Positions 54,397 to 62,327 of a stretch of 64,000 nucleotides of DNA are shown here, piece by piece. Positions within the stretch are counted from its first letter, which is position 1. Each line of letters begins with the position of its first letter. The stretch covers positions 3,906,001 to 3,970,000 of the forward strand of contig NZ_JBBOZQ010000001.1 in NCBI RefSeq assembly GCF_038008685.1, given 5' to 3'. The position numbers and the translations under genes are program-made. Source of the stretch: Lysinibacillus sp. FSL W8-0992. GTDB taxonomy: Bacteria; Bacillota; Bacilli; Bacillales_A; Planococcaceae. Under the pieces are notes generated by a model. That model saw only the letters and a list, made by a program, of their open reading frames with translations. It searched no databases and was not told the DNA's origin.

Positions 54397-54795
54397 TTAA
54401 TCATTTTTTGAAAGATTATTTAATCGCCATTTATAAAAAACTTTCAGCAAATAATCACTAATCACAAATATTGTTACAAATATACTACTTATTGAGATAG
54501 TTAAATAAATGCTATCGTTGAAAGTAGCTTTACTATCAGACATTACCAAACTAAATAATAAAGAATAGGTCAAAGCACAAAGTAAATGCTTAATATACAT
54601 GACATAGATATTCATAATTTTACTATAATGTTCAATTAGTATTGATACCAATATGGCTACAAGCATTGCAGGCCCAGTAAATATAGTACTATAAATACCA
54701 TATGATATGCTGTAAGAAGAGCCAATAAATAGCGGAATAATAAATATCCCAATTACTAGTGTAACGACTGCTGCAATTATTTTGTTTCTCAACAT
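54397..54795 (-). CDS. Hypothetical four-helix membrane protein
   Basis: 132 residues with hydrophobic segments at about 6-27, 36-55, 66-86 and 96-120, ending in a basic tail FYKWRLNNLSKND. No family recognised. The RBS is weak (AAAGGTTGTGAAT). Monocistronic between the accessory genes, with a terminator 29 bp after its stop. Confidence 0.65.
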   Translation of the reverse strand: MLRNKIIAAVVTLVIGIFIIPLFIGSSYSISYGIYSTIFTGPAMLVAILVSILIEHYSKIMNIYVMYIKHLLCALTYSLLFSLVMSDSKATFNDSIYLTISISSIFVTIFVISDYLLKVFYKWRLNNLSKND

Positions 54796-55208
54796 CTTTA
54801 TTCACAACCTTTAATCATTTTTAATATTTTAAAATGGCTAAAGTTATACGATTTGAACGACAATATGTGTAAACAGCTATATTAAACCATATAATACATA
54901 GTATTTCGTTGCGCTACTACCTCCTGCAAAAAATCTCTTATACTTGACTTCTATTATATTTTAATACAAAAATTATTATGTATAAATTACTTTTAATGAC
55001 TTATATTTTATTTTAATTTGTATTTGATCCATTACTTCAATATCACATTTCCTATAAAAGAATATATAAATAAAGGCTATGCTAAATCTTTCAAACCTGT
55101 AGCACAGCCTTTTCTAACTTATATTTTACGATTCACTATGGAAATCTGTTCGCTTTGGGATGTGGAACACTCTCTAAATGGAAGTTAGGCATCTTAACTT
55201 GAGAGTTT

Positions 55209-55308
55209 GATACTTGTAATTGTAAGTTTGTACATAATGGACGATTGGGTTTTGCTGTTCTCCACCTTCTACAAAAATCGTTTCACAATTCTCTATATTT
55301 CCGTCAAT
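55209..55308 (-). pseudogene. Decayed copy of the 53576 membrane-protein gene
   Basis: This stretch closely matches 53754-53856 of the intact gene, and its minus-strand reading (IDGNIENCETIFVEGGEQ then IVHYVQT) aligns with IDGNIEDYETIFIEEEEQ and IVHNFQN there. No start or 5' part remains, and its left end runs into a hairpin region at 55070-55117. It marks duplication followed by decay. The 500-bp gap 54796-55303 holds nothing else that I can identify. Confidence 0.7.
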
Positions 55309-55519
55309 TCTCTTTTTTTGTTTGCGTATTTTTTTCTTTATCCATAAGTTCAAAGAAGGACGGGAGTTGCTTAAATCCTTTTCTCTTTATCGTTGATAAC
55401 ACTTTTAAGATTAGTTCTTGCTCTAAATCCTTTTGATCTTGCTTATTAGTTTGCCTTAACACAGCTTTAATTTTTGGTGTCAACAGTTCAATAACTTCTT
55501 GTTCAAATCTGCCATCCAC
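55304..55519 (-). CDS. RsoA-like co-sigma / HTH_16-type protein
   Basis: 71 residues, fully helical, FEQEVIELLTPKIKAVLRQTNKQDQKDLEQELILKVL then PSFFELMDK. This resembles the region-2-like N-terminal segment of sigma factors and RsoA (YvrHa) of B. subtilis, the co-sigma of SigO. GTG at 55519 follows GAGGTGAT at proper spacing. It follows a yvrJ-like gene, as in the B. subtilis yvr locus. Predicted partner: the region-4-only sigma at 52397. Similarity judged by eye. Confidence 0.7.
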   Translation of the reverse strand: MDGRFEQEVIELLTPKIKAVLRQTNKQDQKDLEQELILKVLSTIKRKGFKQLPSFFELMDKEKNTQTKKEN

Positions 55520-55580
55520 CGCTATCACCTCAAATATATTTATGATATTTTTTTCGATCCTTTACCGCTAAAGCACAACA

Positions 55581-55766
55581 TCAATTTATATGTTCGCCCC
55601 CCTCCCTCTGCGCTTTTTGCAATAATAACTGCACAGCTTGCGTGTTATTATTGACTGCTTCTGTCAATAAGGCTAGGGATTTATCAAATTTCCAAAAAAC
55701 CATTAGAAACGCTACTATCGGAAAACCAACATTACTAATTAAATTCATTAATATAGATTGATCCAT
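55581..55766 (-). CDS. YvrJ-family small membrane protein
   Basis: 61 residues: LISNVGFPIVAFLMVFWKFDKSLALLTEAV. The NVGFP segment followed by a hydrophobic helix and a charged amphipathic tail is the YvrJ family signature. The ATG at 55766 follows AAAGGAGG; the longer frame from 55787 includes the RBS. Encoded just upstream of the rsoA-like gene. YvrJ function is unknown, though in B. subtilis it lies in the sigO locus. Confidence 0.8.
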   Translation of the reverse strand: MDQSILMNLISNVGFPIVAFLMVFWKFDKSLALLTEAVNNNTQAVQLLLQKAQREGGEHIN

Positions 55767-55780
55767 ATTAAAACCTCCTT

Positions 55781-55941
55781 TGTTCATAAAGGGGACTTAA
55801 CATGTATTTTATCAACCTTCTATAAGAATTATTAATGTATTTCCGAACATATAATAATAGCCTTTCCGACTACTTAGTTTTTATAAAACTAAATATCATC
55901 TATGGTTGTTATTTTGGCTACTAGTTCCCCTTTATAGATTG
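55781..55941. promoter_or_regulatory. Divergent region with two copies of a TCCCCTTTAT motif
   Basis: AAGTCCCCTTTATGAAC reads toward yvrJ (55798-55782 on the minus strand) and AGTTCCCCTTTATAGATTG reads toward the 158-residue protein gene (55923-55941). Related stretches occur before 50806 (TGTCCCTTTTAG, 50726-50737) and before 53094 (TTTCCCTTTAAAAA, 53023-53036). May be a promoter or regulatory box of the SigO-like system; unproved. Confidence 0.4.
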
Positions 55942-55978
55942 TTAGCTAACACAATAGCAATATAAAGGAGAGGTTAAT

Positions 55979-56455
55979 GTGCCAACAGTAACGAAAGAAT
56001 ATATTGCAGTAAAGAAAATAAAAGGAGATCGCGATATTCTCTCAATTCGACTTGCGCAAATTGAAGCAATAGATTACCTAGAAGGAAGAACCAATGCAGA
56101 TCAACTTAAATCAAATATTGGAAATATTGCATCACTTGCAGGTATTGCTTATTCGGTCTTCGGTAAAAGTAGCGCAATAGGGGTTGCTTTAGGTGTTATT
56201 AGTTTCCTCGCTTCAAGCCCATCTCAATCACACCGCAATGGTATGATTCAAGGGCTTAAAGCAGGTAATAATGCGGTGCAACGCTTGGAGAATGATTTAG
56301 TTAATTCATACCGATATAGTGAAACATTCGATATTGAGTTAGGGTTTTTAGAAGCGAGTGACTGGGCTACTCAACAGCAACTTTTCAAAGGAGTAACAGG
56401 AGTAGGAAAAATCCACGCCTTTTACGATGAAAAAGGTAATCGAATCCCTGTATAA
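55979..56455 (+). CDS. Unknown 158-residue small protein
   Basis: Not recognised. The N-terminus is strand/helix (TKEYIAVKKIKGDRDILSIRLAQI). A hydrophobic Gly/Ala/Ser-rich centre (GNIASLAGIAYSVFGKSSAIG and VISFLASS) may insert in membranes. Then PSQSHRNGMIQGLKAGNNAVQ and a beta-rich end (ETFDIELGFLEASDW). The R-N ... G-N-x-A-V pattern matches the 53094 protein. GTG start behind AAAGGAGAGG, the same RBS block as at 50806. Divergent from the yvrJ-rsoA pair. Confidence 0.75.
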   Translation: MPTVTKEYIAVKKIKGDRDILSIRLAQIEAIDYLEGRTNADQLKSNIGNIASLAGIAYSVFGKSSAIGVALGVISFLASSPSQSHRNGMIQGLKAGNNAVQRLENDLVNSYRYSETFDIELGFLEASDWATQQQLFKGVTGVGKIHAFYDEKGNRIPV

Positions 56456-56495
56456 AATAATGAGGTAGTCGAATTTATTCGACTACCTCATTATT
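56456..56495. terminator. Bidirectional terminator
   Basis: Perfect 18-bp stem AATAATGAGGTAGTCGAA (56456-56473) with TTCGACTACCTCATTATT (56478-56495). The right arm overlaps the last codons of the minus-strand gene. Confidence 0.9.
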
Positions 56496-56921
56496 ATGTA
56501 AATAACTTTGAACAAACGAAAAAAATTCAGAACTATCCTCCAGAATATATTGCTTCATCATTTTAGGCCTTTCAATAATTCCAATGATATTTCTTTCGTA
56601 ATCTAAAATTATTGTATAGGATTGATCTGGATTTACAGAATAAAAGTAAATATAAGCATCCTCATTAAAAGCCGGTCGATTAGGAATTATTTTCTTTTTC
56701 ATCAAGAGTCTATCTAGTATTGAAGTAAATCGTTTTGTCTCCTCTTGTTCAATATAATACGATTCTCTCATATCTGAAATCAAAACATTATTGATGCTCG
56801 CAATATCCAATGTTGGTACAGCCTCATTAAAAGTAATTAGTGGTCTAGTGTACAACCATATTAGCCAAATCACAACTACTATCAACAATAACCATATTTT
56901 TTTATTGCGAATATCCATCAT
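56475..56921 (-). CDS. Hypothetical membrane-anchored protein, distant relative of the 53576 protein
   Basis: 148 residues. One N-terminal transmembrane helix (about 8-24, IWLLLIVVVIWLIWLY). The extracytoplasmic part has EQEETKRFTSILDRLL, DAYIYFYSVNPDQSYTIIL and a terminal YILEDSSEFFSFVQSYL. The order of these elements mirrors the 53576 product (EEEEQRKKIV, YYIYIFKDKKEICF, ILNSDEFFNTL), so the two may be one family; DUF5301 is a possible home. GGAGG directly abuts the tandem ATGs, leaving the exact start uncertain. Confidence 0.7.
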   Translation of the reverse strand: MMDIRNKKIWLLLIVVVIWLIWLYTRPLITFNEAVPTLDIASINNVLISDMRESYYIEQEETKRFTSILDRLLMKKKIIPNRPAFNEDAYIYFYSVNPDQSYTIILDYERNIIGIIERPKMMKQYILEDSSEFFSFVQSYLHNNEVVE

Positions 56922-57210
56922 CCTCCTTTCCTATTTCCTCATTTTCTTTTTTTAAATTATAACAAAACACTAGCATTTCTTTAAACAGTTGTCTGAATAT
57001 TACGCAAAATAAATCTATATATCAAGAACATGCACACTAAATTTCACCGTTTTCTAACTCATACGTCGAGAGAATAACACCATCACCTCAAGTGAATCTT
57101 TATCTACACCACACCAACTCCTGGTCTATCAACATATAAAATCCATGTCATTATTACTCGGGGTATGCTAAGGTAAATTATCGAAACAATTATATTAAAG
57201 GTGGATAATT

Positions 57211-58215
57211 ATGTTAGAAGTAAGTGAAAGTAAGTTAGCACAATATGTTGTACATTATGTAAGCGATACCCTTGTTCTTGGAGAGGAAGCATTCTCTCAA
57301 CCAGAGGTCATGCTAGAAGCAGCGTTTACTCAATTAGCATTTAACAAACTAGACTTTGAGCAGCAATATGAATTTTTTCATGAATCAAATATTGGATTAA
57401 ATGAAGTGTATACGTACGTGAAAGCCATTTTTGATGAGGAAGCTAGTTTCCTTGAACAGTCCAAACATATTGCCACGCACTTACATAGTGCATCTGGTCA
57501 TCCAAATATTAAAAGCGGCGAGTTATTTATTGGACTATTTGACAATTGTTTTATGTCGACAGAAGTAAAGAAAGTTATTGCCATTGTCAAAATTGAAGAA
57601 AAAGAAATGTTTTTAGATGTAAAAAATGAACAAAATAAAGTGACTGTCAATGGCATCGACGGCATTAATGTAAAGAAAATCAATAATATGGCCGTCATTG
57701 TAGATATGGGGGCAGACGAAGCGCCAGTTGTCTTTATGAAAACGAAAAAGAAAGAAGATGTCGTTTACTGGCAAGAACGTTTTTTGAAAGTTAAAGTAGC
57801 TGATGAACATTATCATAAAACAAACTTAGCATTAACTGAATGTAAAAAATATATTTTAAAAGAAGAGAGTTTTACCAATCCCGAAAAGTTAGGCCTTTTA
57901 AACAAAACGCTCGATTATTTCCGCAGTGAAGAAGAATTTCAAGTAAACGACTATATTGAAACTGTATTTGAATCAGCAGATTCAACGCAAAAAGATATTA
58001 TTGTGAATTCAGTCAAGCCCTACGAAACTGTGATTTCCGAAAGTGCCATTGCAAAAGCTGAGAAAAGCTATAAACGTAAAATCAAACTGGATTCCGCAAT
58101 TGAAATTCAAGTGAACGTACGTGATATTGAGCAAATGGATGAGCTAATTGAAGTTGGCTTTGATGAGGAAACGAATCGCAAATTTTATAAAATCTATTTT
58201 AATGAAGAAGTATAA
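57211..58215 (+). CDS. 37-kDa nucleoid-associated protein (NA37/NdpA-like)
   Basis: 334 residues. Features of the NdpA/YejK family: GELFIGLFDNCFM, VKKVIAIVKIEEKEMFL, INNMAVIVDMGADEAPVVFMKTKKKEDVVYW (a barrel-like N-terminal half), then a helical region and a C-terminal strand rich end (YKRKIKLDSAIEIQVNV). RBS TAAAGGTGG. YejK binds nucleoid DNA, and in firmicutes relatives also occur in accessory and defence contexts. Its position beside the accessory block is notable but not conclusive. Confidence 0.85.
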   Translation: MLEVSESKLAQYVVHYVSDTLVLGEEAFSQPEVMLEAAFTQLAFNKLDFEQQYEFFHESNIGLNEVYTYVKAIFDEEASFLEQSKHIATHLHSASGHPNIKSGELFIGLFDNCFMSTEVKKVIAIVKIEEKEMFLDVKNEQNKVTVNGIDGINVKKINNMAVIVDMGADEAPVVFMKTKKKEDVVYWQERFLKVKVADEHYHKTNLALTECKKYILKEESFTNPEKLGLLNKTLDYFRSEEEFQVNDYIETVFESADSTQKDIIVNSVKPYETVISESAIAKAEKSYKRKIKLDSAIEIQVNVRDIEQMDELIEVGFDEETNRKFYKIYFNEEV

Positions 58216-58224
58216 TTCGAAATA

Positions 58225-58314
58225 AGAGTCTGAGACAAAAGAGAAAAAGTGTAAGATTGACTGCAATCAATCTTACACTTTTTGTATTGCTGTTGATGTC
58301 CGTTACAGCGGGTC
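58225..58314. repeat. Dispersed hairpin element, copy 2 (GAGACAAAAG type)
   Basis: GAGTCTGAGACAAAAGAG is followed by a perfect hairpin (AAAAAGTGTAAGATTGA with TCAATCTTACACTTTTT) and GTATTGCTGTTGATGTCCGTTACAGCGGG. It matches 36597-36690 in order and sequence. The hairpin also acts as a plausible terminator for the nucleoid-associated protein gene. Confidence 0.75.
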
Positions 58315-58790
58315 TACTGGCGATTCACTGGCTTTTAGTTGCGGTTTCTCCTTTTCAGGCGATTCACGGACTTCTATCGGCGGTTTCTCCTGCCTTACCG
58401 GCGATTCACGGACTTCTATCGGCGGTTTCCCCTGCTTTACCGGCGTTTCATGAACTTCTATCGGCGGTTTCTCCTGCTTTACCGGCGGTTCATGAACTTC
58501 TATCGGCCATTTCCCCTGCTTTACCGGCATTTCATGAACTTCTATCGGCGGTTTCTCCTGCCTTACCGGCGATTCACGGACTTCTATCGGCGATTTCTCC
58601 TGCCTTACCGGCGATTCACAGACTTCTATCGGCGATTTCCCCTGCTTTACCGGCGTTTCATGAACTTCTATCGGCGATTTCCCCTGCCTTACCGGCGTTT
58701 CATGAACTTCTATCGGCGATTTCTCCTGCTTTACCGGTGTTTCATGGACTTCTATCGGCGGTTTCTCCTGCTCTATCGGCGATTTACTTA
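58312..58790. repeat. 21/42-bp ggcg tandem repeat array 3 (about 23 units)
   Basis: About 23 units of 21 bp alternate between two types, CGGCGATTTCTCCTGCYTTAC and CGGCGATTCACGGACTTCTAT-like, so the true period is 42 bp. The array abuts the stop codon of the DinB-like gene. Because 21 is a multiple of 3, several frames stay open for long stretches; none has an RBS and I do not treat them as genes. Same core as arrays at 11022-11210 and 31711-31806. Confidence 0.92.
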
Positions 58791-59261
58791 CCGCTGCCAG
58801 CTCTTTTGCATCTTCCGTATATAAACAATTTGACCGATATGGTAGGCATTATGCGTTGTCACATTCCCCACTACTTGCCACCAATTTGCATTAAAATACC
58901 CTTTTACTTCGCTTTCAAGCTGTTGTTCTGATAATAATTCTTGCCAATATAAAAGGACTGTTAATAGCTGTTGCTGAAGTTCAACGAATGTTTTATTTTC
59001 TGAAATGGTAAACGTACTGTCATTACTCCCTACCGCCTGAACTGCATGTATACTATTTTCTTTATATCTCGTTTGCCACGTTTCATTCCAATAAAGTAAA
59101 TGCTGTACAATTTCAGCAATACTATTACTTTCCTCACTTACCTTCCAAAAAGCTTCTTCCTCTGTTAGATTTTTAACAGCCTCTGTCAATGGGACGTACC
59201 AGCTTGGATCGTTTGCATTCGCTAACAACTGATCGGATAAAACATCTTTTAGGTGAAACAT
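58788..59261 (-). CDS. DinB-superfamily protein
   Basis: 157 residues, four-helix bundle pattern of DinB/YfiT-like proteins. Metal-binding type His residues are visible in EIVQHLLYWNETW and in THNAYHIGQIVYIRK. Members act as thiol-dependent or metal-dependent transferases, often of unknown substrate. Start ATG at 59261 follows AAGGAGTTGGG. Its stop codon sits within the edge of repeat array 3. Confidence 0.88.
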   Translation of the reverse strand: MFHLKDVLSDQLLANANDPSWYVPLTEAVKNLTEEEAFWKVSEESNSIAEIVQHLLYWNETWQTRYKENSIHAVQAVGSNDSTFTISENKTFVELQQQLLTVLLYWQELLSEQQLESEVKGYFNANWWQVVGNVTTHNAYHIGQIVYIRKMQKSWQR

Positions 59262-59342
59262 TTACCCAACTCCTTCTTTTCCTTAATGTTAATCATTCGC
59301 TTTGAGATGGGAATCCCCTCTTTCTAAAGATCAACCGAAGTC

Positions 59343-59383
59343 AAAAAGATGCTCAAAAAGGATCTCCTCCCTTTTGAACATCT
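59343..59383 (-). terminator. Terminator after the second DUF4179 gene
   Basis: On the minus strand AGATGTTCAAAAGG pairs with CTTTTTGAGCATCT (one G-T pair) and is followed by TTTTTGA. Confidence 0.75.
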
Positions 59384-59388
59384 GTATT

Positions 59389-60639
59389 TTATTTTAATGG
59401 AATCTTCAATTCAATATTTTGACCGATAGGATTGAAGTAATAGTCTATTAATATTTTGGCTTTACCATCGTATTTTTTAAAGGTCTCCGTTGCGTATAGG
59501 TACTCATCATCATCTGCGTATGAGCCTCCTGCAAATTCTAACACCGTGCCATCTGCTTTTAGAGCACTCACAAAGAACATATGGCGCTCGCGATTATCCC
59601 ATTTCTTTGCTGCAGTTTTTAGGCTTTGTTGCTCTACAGATATATCCCAATCTAAATAATCTGGTTTTGAAATTATTTTCTGTGTAGCAAAATCAACTTC
59701 GATAAAATCCTCACCCTTTGGCACTGCTTGTACAGCACCAATTATAAGCTTCAATGACTCTGAATCATCGAAATAATTACTTTGCAAATATACCGTGAAT
59801 TTTCCATTGGAATTATTTCTGTATATTGATGAGCGATTTCTATCTGTTTCTCTACGCTCACCACTTTCCGTCACGACTGCAATATCTTCCAGTGCTATTA
59901 TTTGCATTGTATTTTCCTCGTCAACTTCAATATCGAGTGCCAATTTTAGTGGACTACGGCGAATTTGTTTAATCGTAAGTTTCTGACCTTGGACATCTAC
60001 AGTACGATTCGCATTAAAAACTTTTTCCTGTGCGATTTCATTTTGTAGTGAAAACGGTATTGTTATTTCAATGTTCCCTTTATCTTTATCATTAAAATGA
60101 AAAACAGCTTTAAAATCCTTTGAAGTATAGGCGATAGGCTCTAAAAAACTAAAATCGACTGAAGATGAGATGTTTGTTTGATTACTTGCATTATGAGTAA
60201 AAGAACAACCGCATTCAATTTCATCCTCTCCTTGGAACAATTGCACTTTCTCCAAAAATAATTCAAATGGCGCATCCGCATCATAGTAAAGGACAAATCC
60301 CGAATAATCTGCTATAACCCCTTGCAATGTAAGCGATAAGCCATCTTTATTTTGCGTCACATTGATTTCTTCATAGTAATGATTATCCACAATATCTTTT
60401 ATCCCTTTATCTCTTCCTACCGCTAATACAATAGCCTCGAGACCAGGTATTTTTGCAACATAGCTTGCAATTGTTGGCGATACACGAATTGAAAATAAAA
60501 GACTTAGACAACACAAAAATACGATTGCAACCGAAACGATGCGCTTCTTTTTTCTTTTTTCTCTCTTCACTTTACGAAATGTATCGATTCGGATTTGATG
60601 AAGTTTGTCCTTTGGAACGTCAATCGGTAGTTTACTCAT
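59389..60639 (-). CDS. DUF4179 transmembrane anti-sigma factor (second pair)
   Basis: 416 residues. Cytoplasmic N-terminus (1-33, including HQIRIDTFRKVKREKRKKKR), one transmembrane helix (about 34-52), then a DUF4179 domain with TQNKDGLSLTLQGVIADYSGFVLYYD and a large C-terminal beta-rich region (VDVQGQKLTIKQIRRSPLKLALDIE). Overlaps the sigma gene by 4 bp. It resembles the 47636 protein in plan but is longer and diverged. Confidence 0.88.
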   Translation of the reverse strand: MSKLPIDVPKDKLHQIRIDTFRKVKREKRKKKRIVSVAIVFLCCLSLLFSIRVSPTIASYVAKIPGLEAIVLAVGRDKGIKDIVDNHYYEEINVTQNKDGLSLTLQGVIADYSGFVLYYDADAPFELFLEKVQLFQGEDEIECGCSFTHNASNQTNISSSVDFSFLEPIAYTSKDFKAVFHFNDKDKGNIEITIPFSLQNEIAQEKVFNANRTVDVQGQKLTIKQIRRSPLKLALDIEVDEENTMQIIALEDIAVVTESGERRETDRNRSSIYRNNSNGKFTVYLQSNYFDDSESLKLIIGAVQAVPKGEDFIEVDFATQKIISKPDYLDWDISVEQQSLKTAAKKWDNRERHMFFVSALKADGTVLEFAGGSYADDDEYLYATETFKKYDGKAKILIDYYFNPIGQNIELKIPLK

Positions 60640-61136
60640 AGCCAGTCCTCCTTTTCTCTTGCGAAGGTTCTAAGTTTTTTTAGAATGTGATGAAGCTTAG
60701 ACTTTACAGTACCCTCAGGAATATGATTGAGTTCGGCAATTTCTTTATTTTTTAGTTGCTGAAAATATTTCATATAGACGAGTTGCTGCTCTGATAAGGT
60801 TAATTGTTCTAACAATTTCTCAATATCTGAGTAAATGGCCCATTCAAATAAGTGATATTCTTCAATTTGAACGGTTTGTTGGCGTTTACGTAAATGATCT
60901 TTACAACAATTGATTAAGACACGCACGAGCCATGTTCTGGCATATTCGTGCTGTTGAACGGTATGCATTTTTTTAAGTGCCTTATAAACTAGCTCCTGCA
61001 TTACGTCTAAAGCGTCTTGCTCATTTTTCATATATGTAAAAGCCATGCGATATAAAATATCTTCATCCATTTCAATAAGAGAAAGTATCGCTTGATGATC
61101 CCCACATATAGCACGCTGTGTCATTTCAAATTCCAT
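60636..61136 (-). CDS. ECF sigma factor (second sigma/anti-sigma pair)
   Basis: 166 residues. Region 2 with LYRMAFTYMKNEQDALDVMQELVYKALKKM and WLVRVLINCCKDHLRKR; region 4 with LTLSEQQLVYMKYFQQLKNKEIAELNHIPEGTVKSKLHHILKKL. SigV/SigM-like in type. RBS GAAGGAGGCG. Paired with the DUF4179 gene by ATGA-type overlap. Confidence 0.93.
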   Translation of the reverse strand: MEFEMTQRAICGDHQAILSLIEMDEDILYRMAFTYMKNEQDALDVMQELVYKALKKMHTVQQHEYARTWLVRVLINCCKDHLRKRQQTVQIEEYHLFEWAIYSDIEKLLEQLTLSEQQLVYMKYFQQLKNKEIAELNHIPEGTVKSKLHHILKKLRTFAREKEDWL

Positions 61137-61241
61137 CCTTTTCGCCTCCTTCCTTCATTAGACTGTAAAATACTTCATTTCGTTCAAATATTTTAAAATA
61201 TTTATTATGTAAGAAGACATAAAATATTTGGTAAATAAAAA

Positions 61242-61272
61242 AATCCATTTCAAAAAGTCTTTAAAATGGATT
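61242..61272 (-). terminator. Terminator after the threonine aldolase gene
   Basis: AATCCATTT (61242-61250) and AAATGGATT (61264-61272) form a stem; on the minus strand T-rich sequence follows. Confidence 0.75.
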
Positions 61273-61282
61273 CCTCTATAAC

Positions 61283-62326
61283 TTAGCTATATTTTAATTT
61301 CCTAATATCCTCAATTAGCATTTCAACATCTTCCTTTTTAGTTGCCCAGCTAGTACAAAATCTTACAACACTTTGCGTAGCATCGAACTGTTCCCAAAAG
61401 GAAAATGAATAGTTCTTACCTAATTTAGTTAACACATCATTCGGTAAAATAGGAAACTGTTGATTTGTTTTCGAATCATATCTTAATGAATAACCTTCTT
61501 CAACAAATGCCTCTCGGATCATCATCGCCAGTTCCACAGCATGATTAGAAATCTCATAGTATAAGCCATCTTCAAACAATGTTTCAAACTGGATTCCTAA
61601 CAGTCTCCCCTTAGCGAGCATTCCTCCATTTTGTTTGATAAAATAGCGAAAATCCTTTTTAAGATTATCATTTATTATGACTACTGCTTCCCCAAACATT
61701 GCACCTACTTTCGTTCCACCGATATAAAACACATCACAAAGTCTAGCGATATCTGCTAAGGATAAATCACTGTCTTTTGAAACAAGACCATATCCTAATC
61801 GAGCTCCATCCATAACCAATGGCAAACTACATTGTCGGCAAACTTTGCTTAACTCCTCTAATTCGGATTTACTGTAAGTCGTCCCATTCTCGCTAGGATG
61901 AGATATGTAAACTAAGCCTGGCTGAACCATATGTTCATGCGTGACATCATTCCAATGCGCATCATATAATTCTTTTACTTGTTGTGCTGTAATTTTGCCA
62001 TCATCACTCGTTAAAGTAAGTACTTTATGACCTGTAGCTTCAATTGCGCCTGTTTCATGTACAGCAATATGACCTGTAATAGCAGCAACGGCACCTTGAT
62101 GTGGACGCAAAATGGACGCGATAATTGTAGTATTCGTTTGAGTTCCTCCAACTAAGAAGTGCACATCTGCATTATCTGCACCACACGCTTTTCGAATGTA
62201 AGATCTGGCTTTATCACAATGTTCATCCATACCATAACCAGGTGTCTGCTCTTCATTCGTTTCGATTAGTCGGCTCAGTATTTGCTTATGAGCACCTTCT
62301 GCATAATCACTTTCAAAACGTATCAT
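61283..62326 (-). CDS. Low-specificity L-threonine aldolase / beta-eliminating lyase family
   Basis: 347 residues, PLP-dependent fold type I. Visible: VHFLVGGTQTNTTIIASILRP, PLVMDGARLGYGL (cofactor Asp), and the PLP-binding Lys in FYIGGTKVGAMFGEA. These place it in the LtaA/threonine aldolase group, which cleaves L-threonine or related beta-hydroxy amino acids to glycine and an aldehyde. It is 1 bp downstream of the MarR gene, so the regulator likely controls it. The annotation as aldolase versus another lyase is not settled by sequence. Confidence 0.88.
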   Translation of the reverse strand: MIRFESDYAEGAHKQILSRLIETNEEQTPGYGMDEHCDKARSYIRKACGADNADVHFLVGGTQTNTTIIASILRPHQGAVAAITGHIAVHETGAIEATGHKVLTLTSDDGKITAQQVKELYDAHWNDVTHEHMVQPGLVYISHPSENGTTYSKSELEELSKVCRQCSLPLVMDGARLGYGLVSKDSDLSLADIARLCDVFYIGGTKVGAMFGEAVVIINDNLKKDFRYFIKQNGGMLAKGRLLGIQFETLFEDGLYYEISNHAVELAMMIREAFVEEGYSLRYDSKTNQQFPILPNDVLTKLGKNYSFSFWEQFDATQSVVRFCTSWATKKEDVEMLIEDIRKLKYS

Positions 62327-62327
62327 T

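Noticed and set aside
58257-58931. Long open frames through repeat array 3 on both strands, one giving 14-residue repeats such as LLSAVSPALPAFHE
   Set aside because: Open only because the repeat unit is 21 bp. No RBS, and at least three overlapping frames are open at once.
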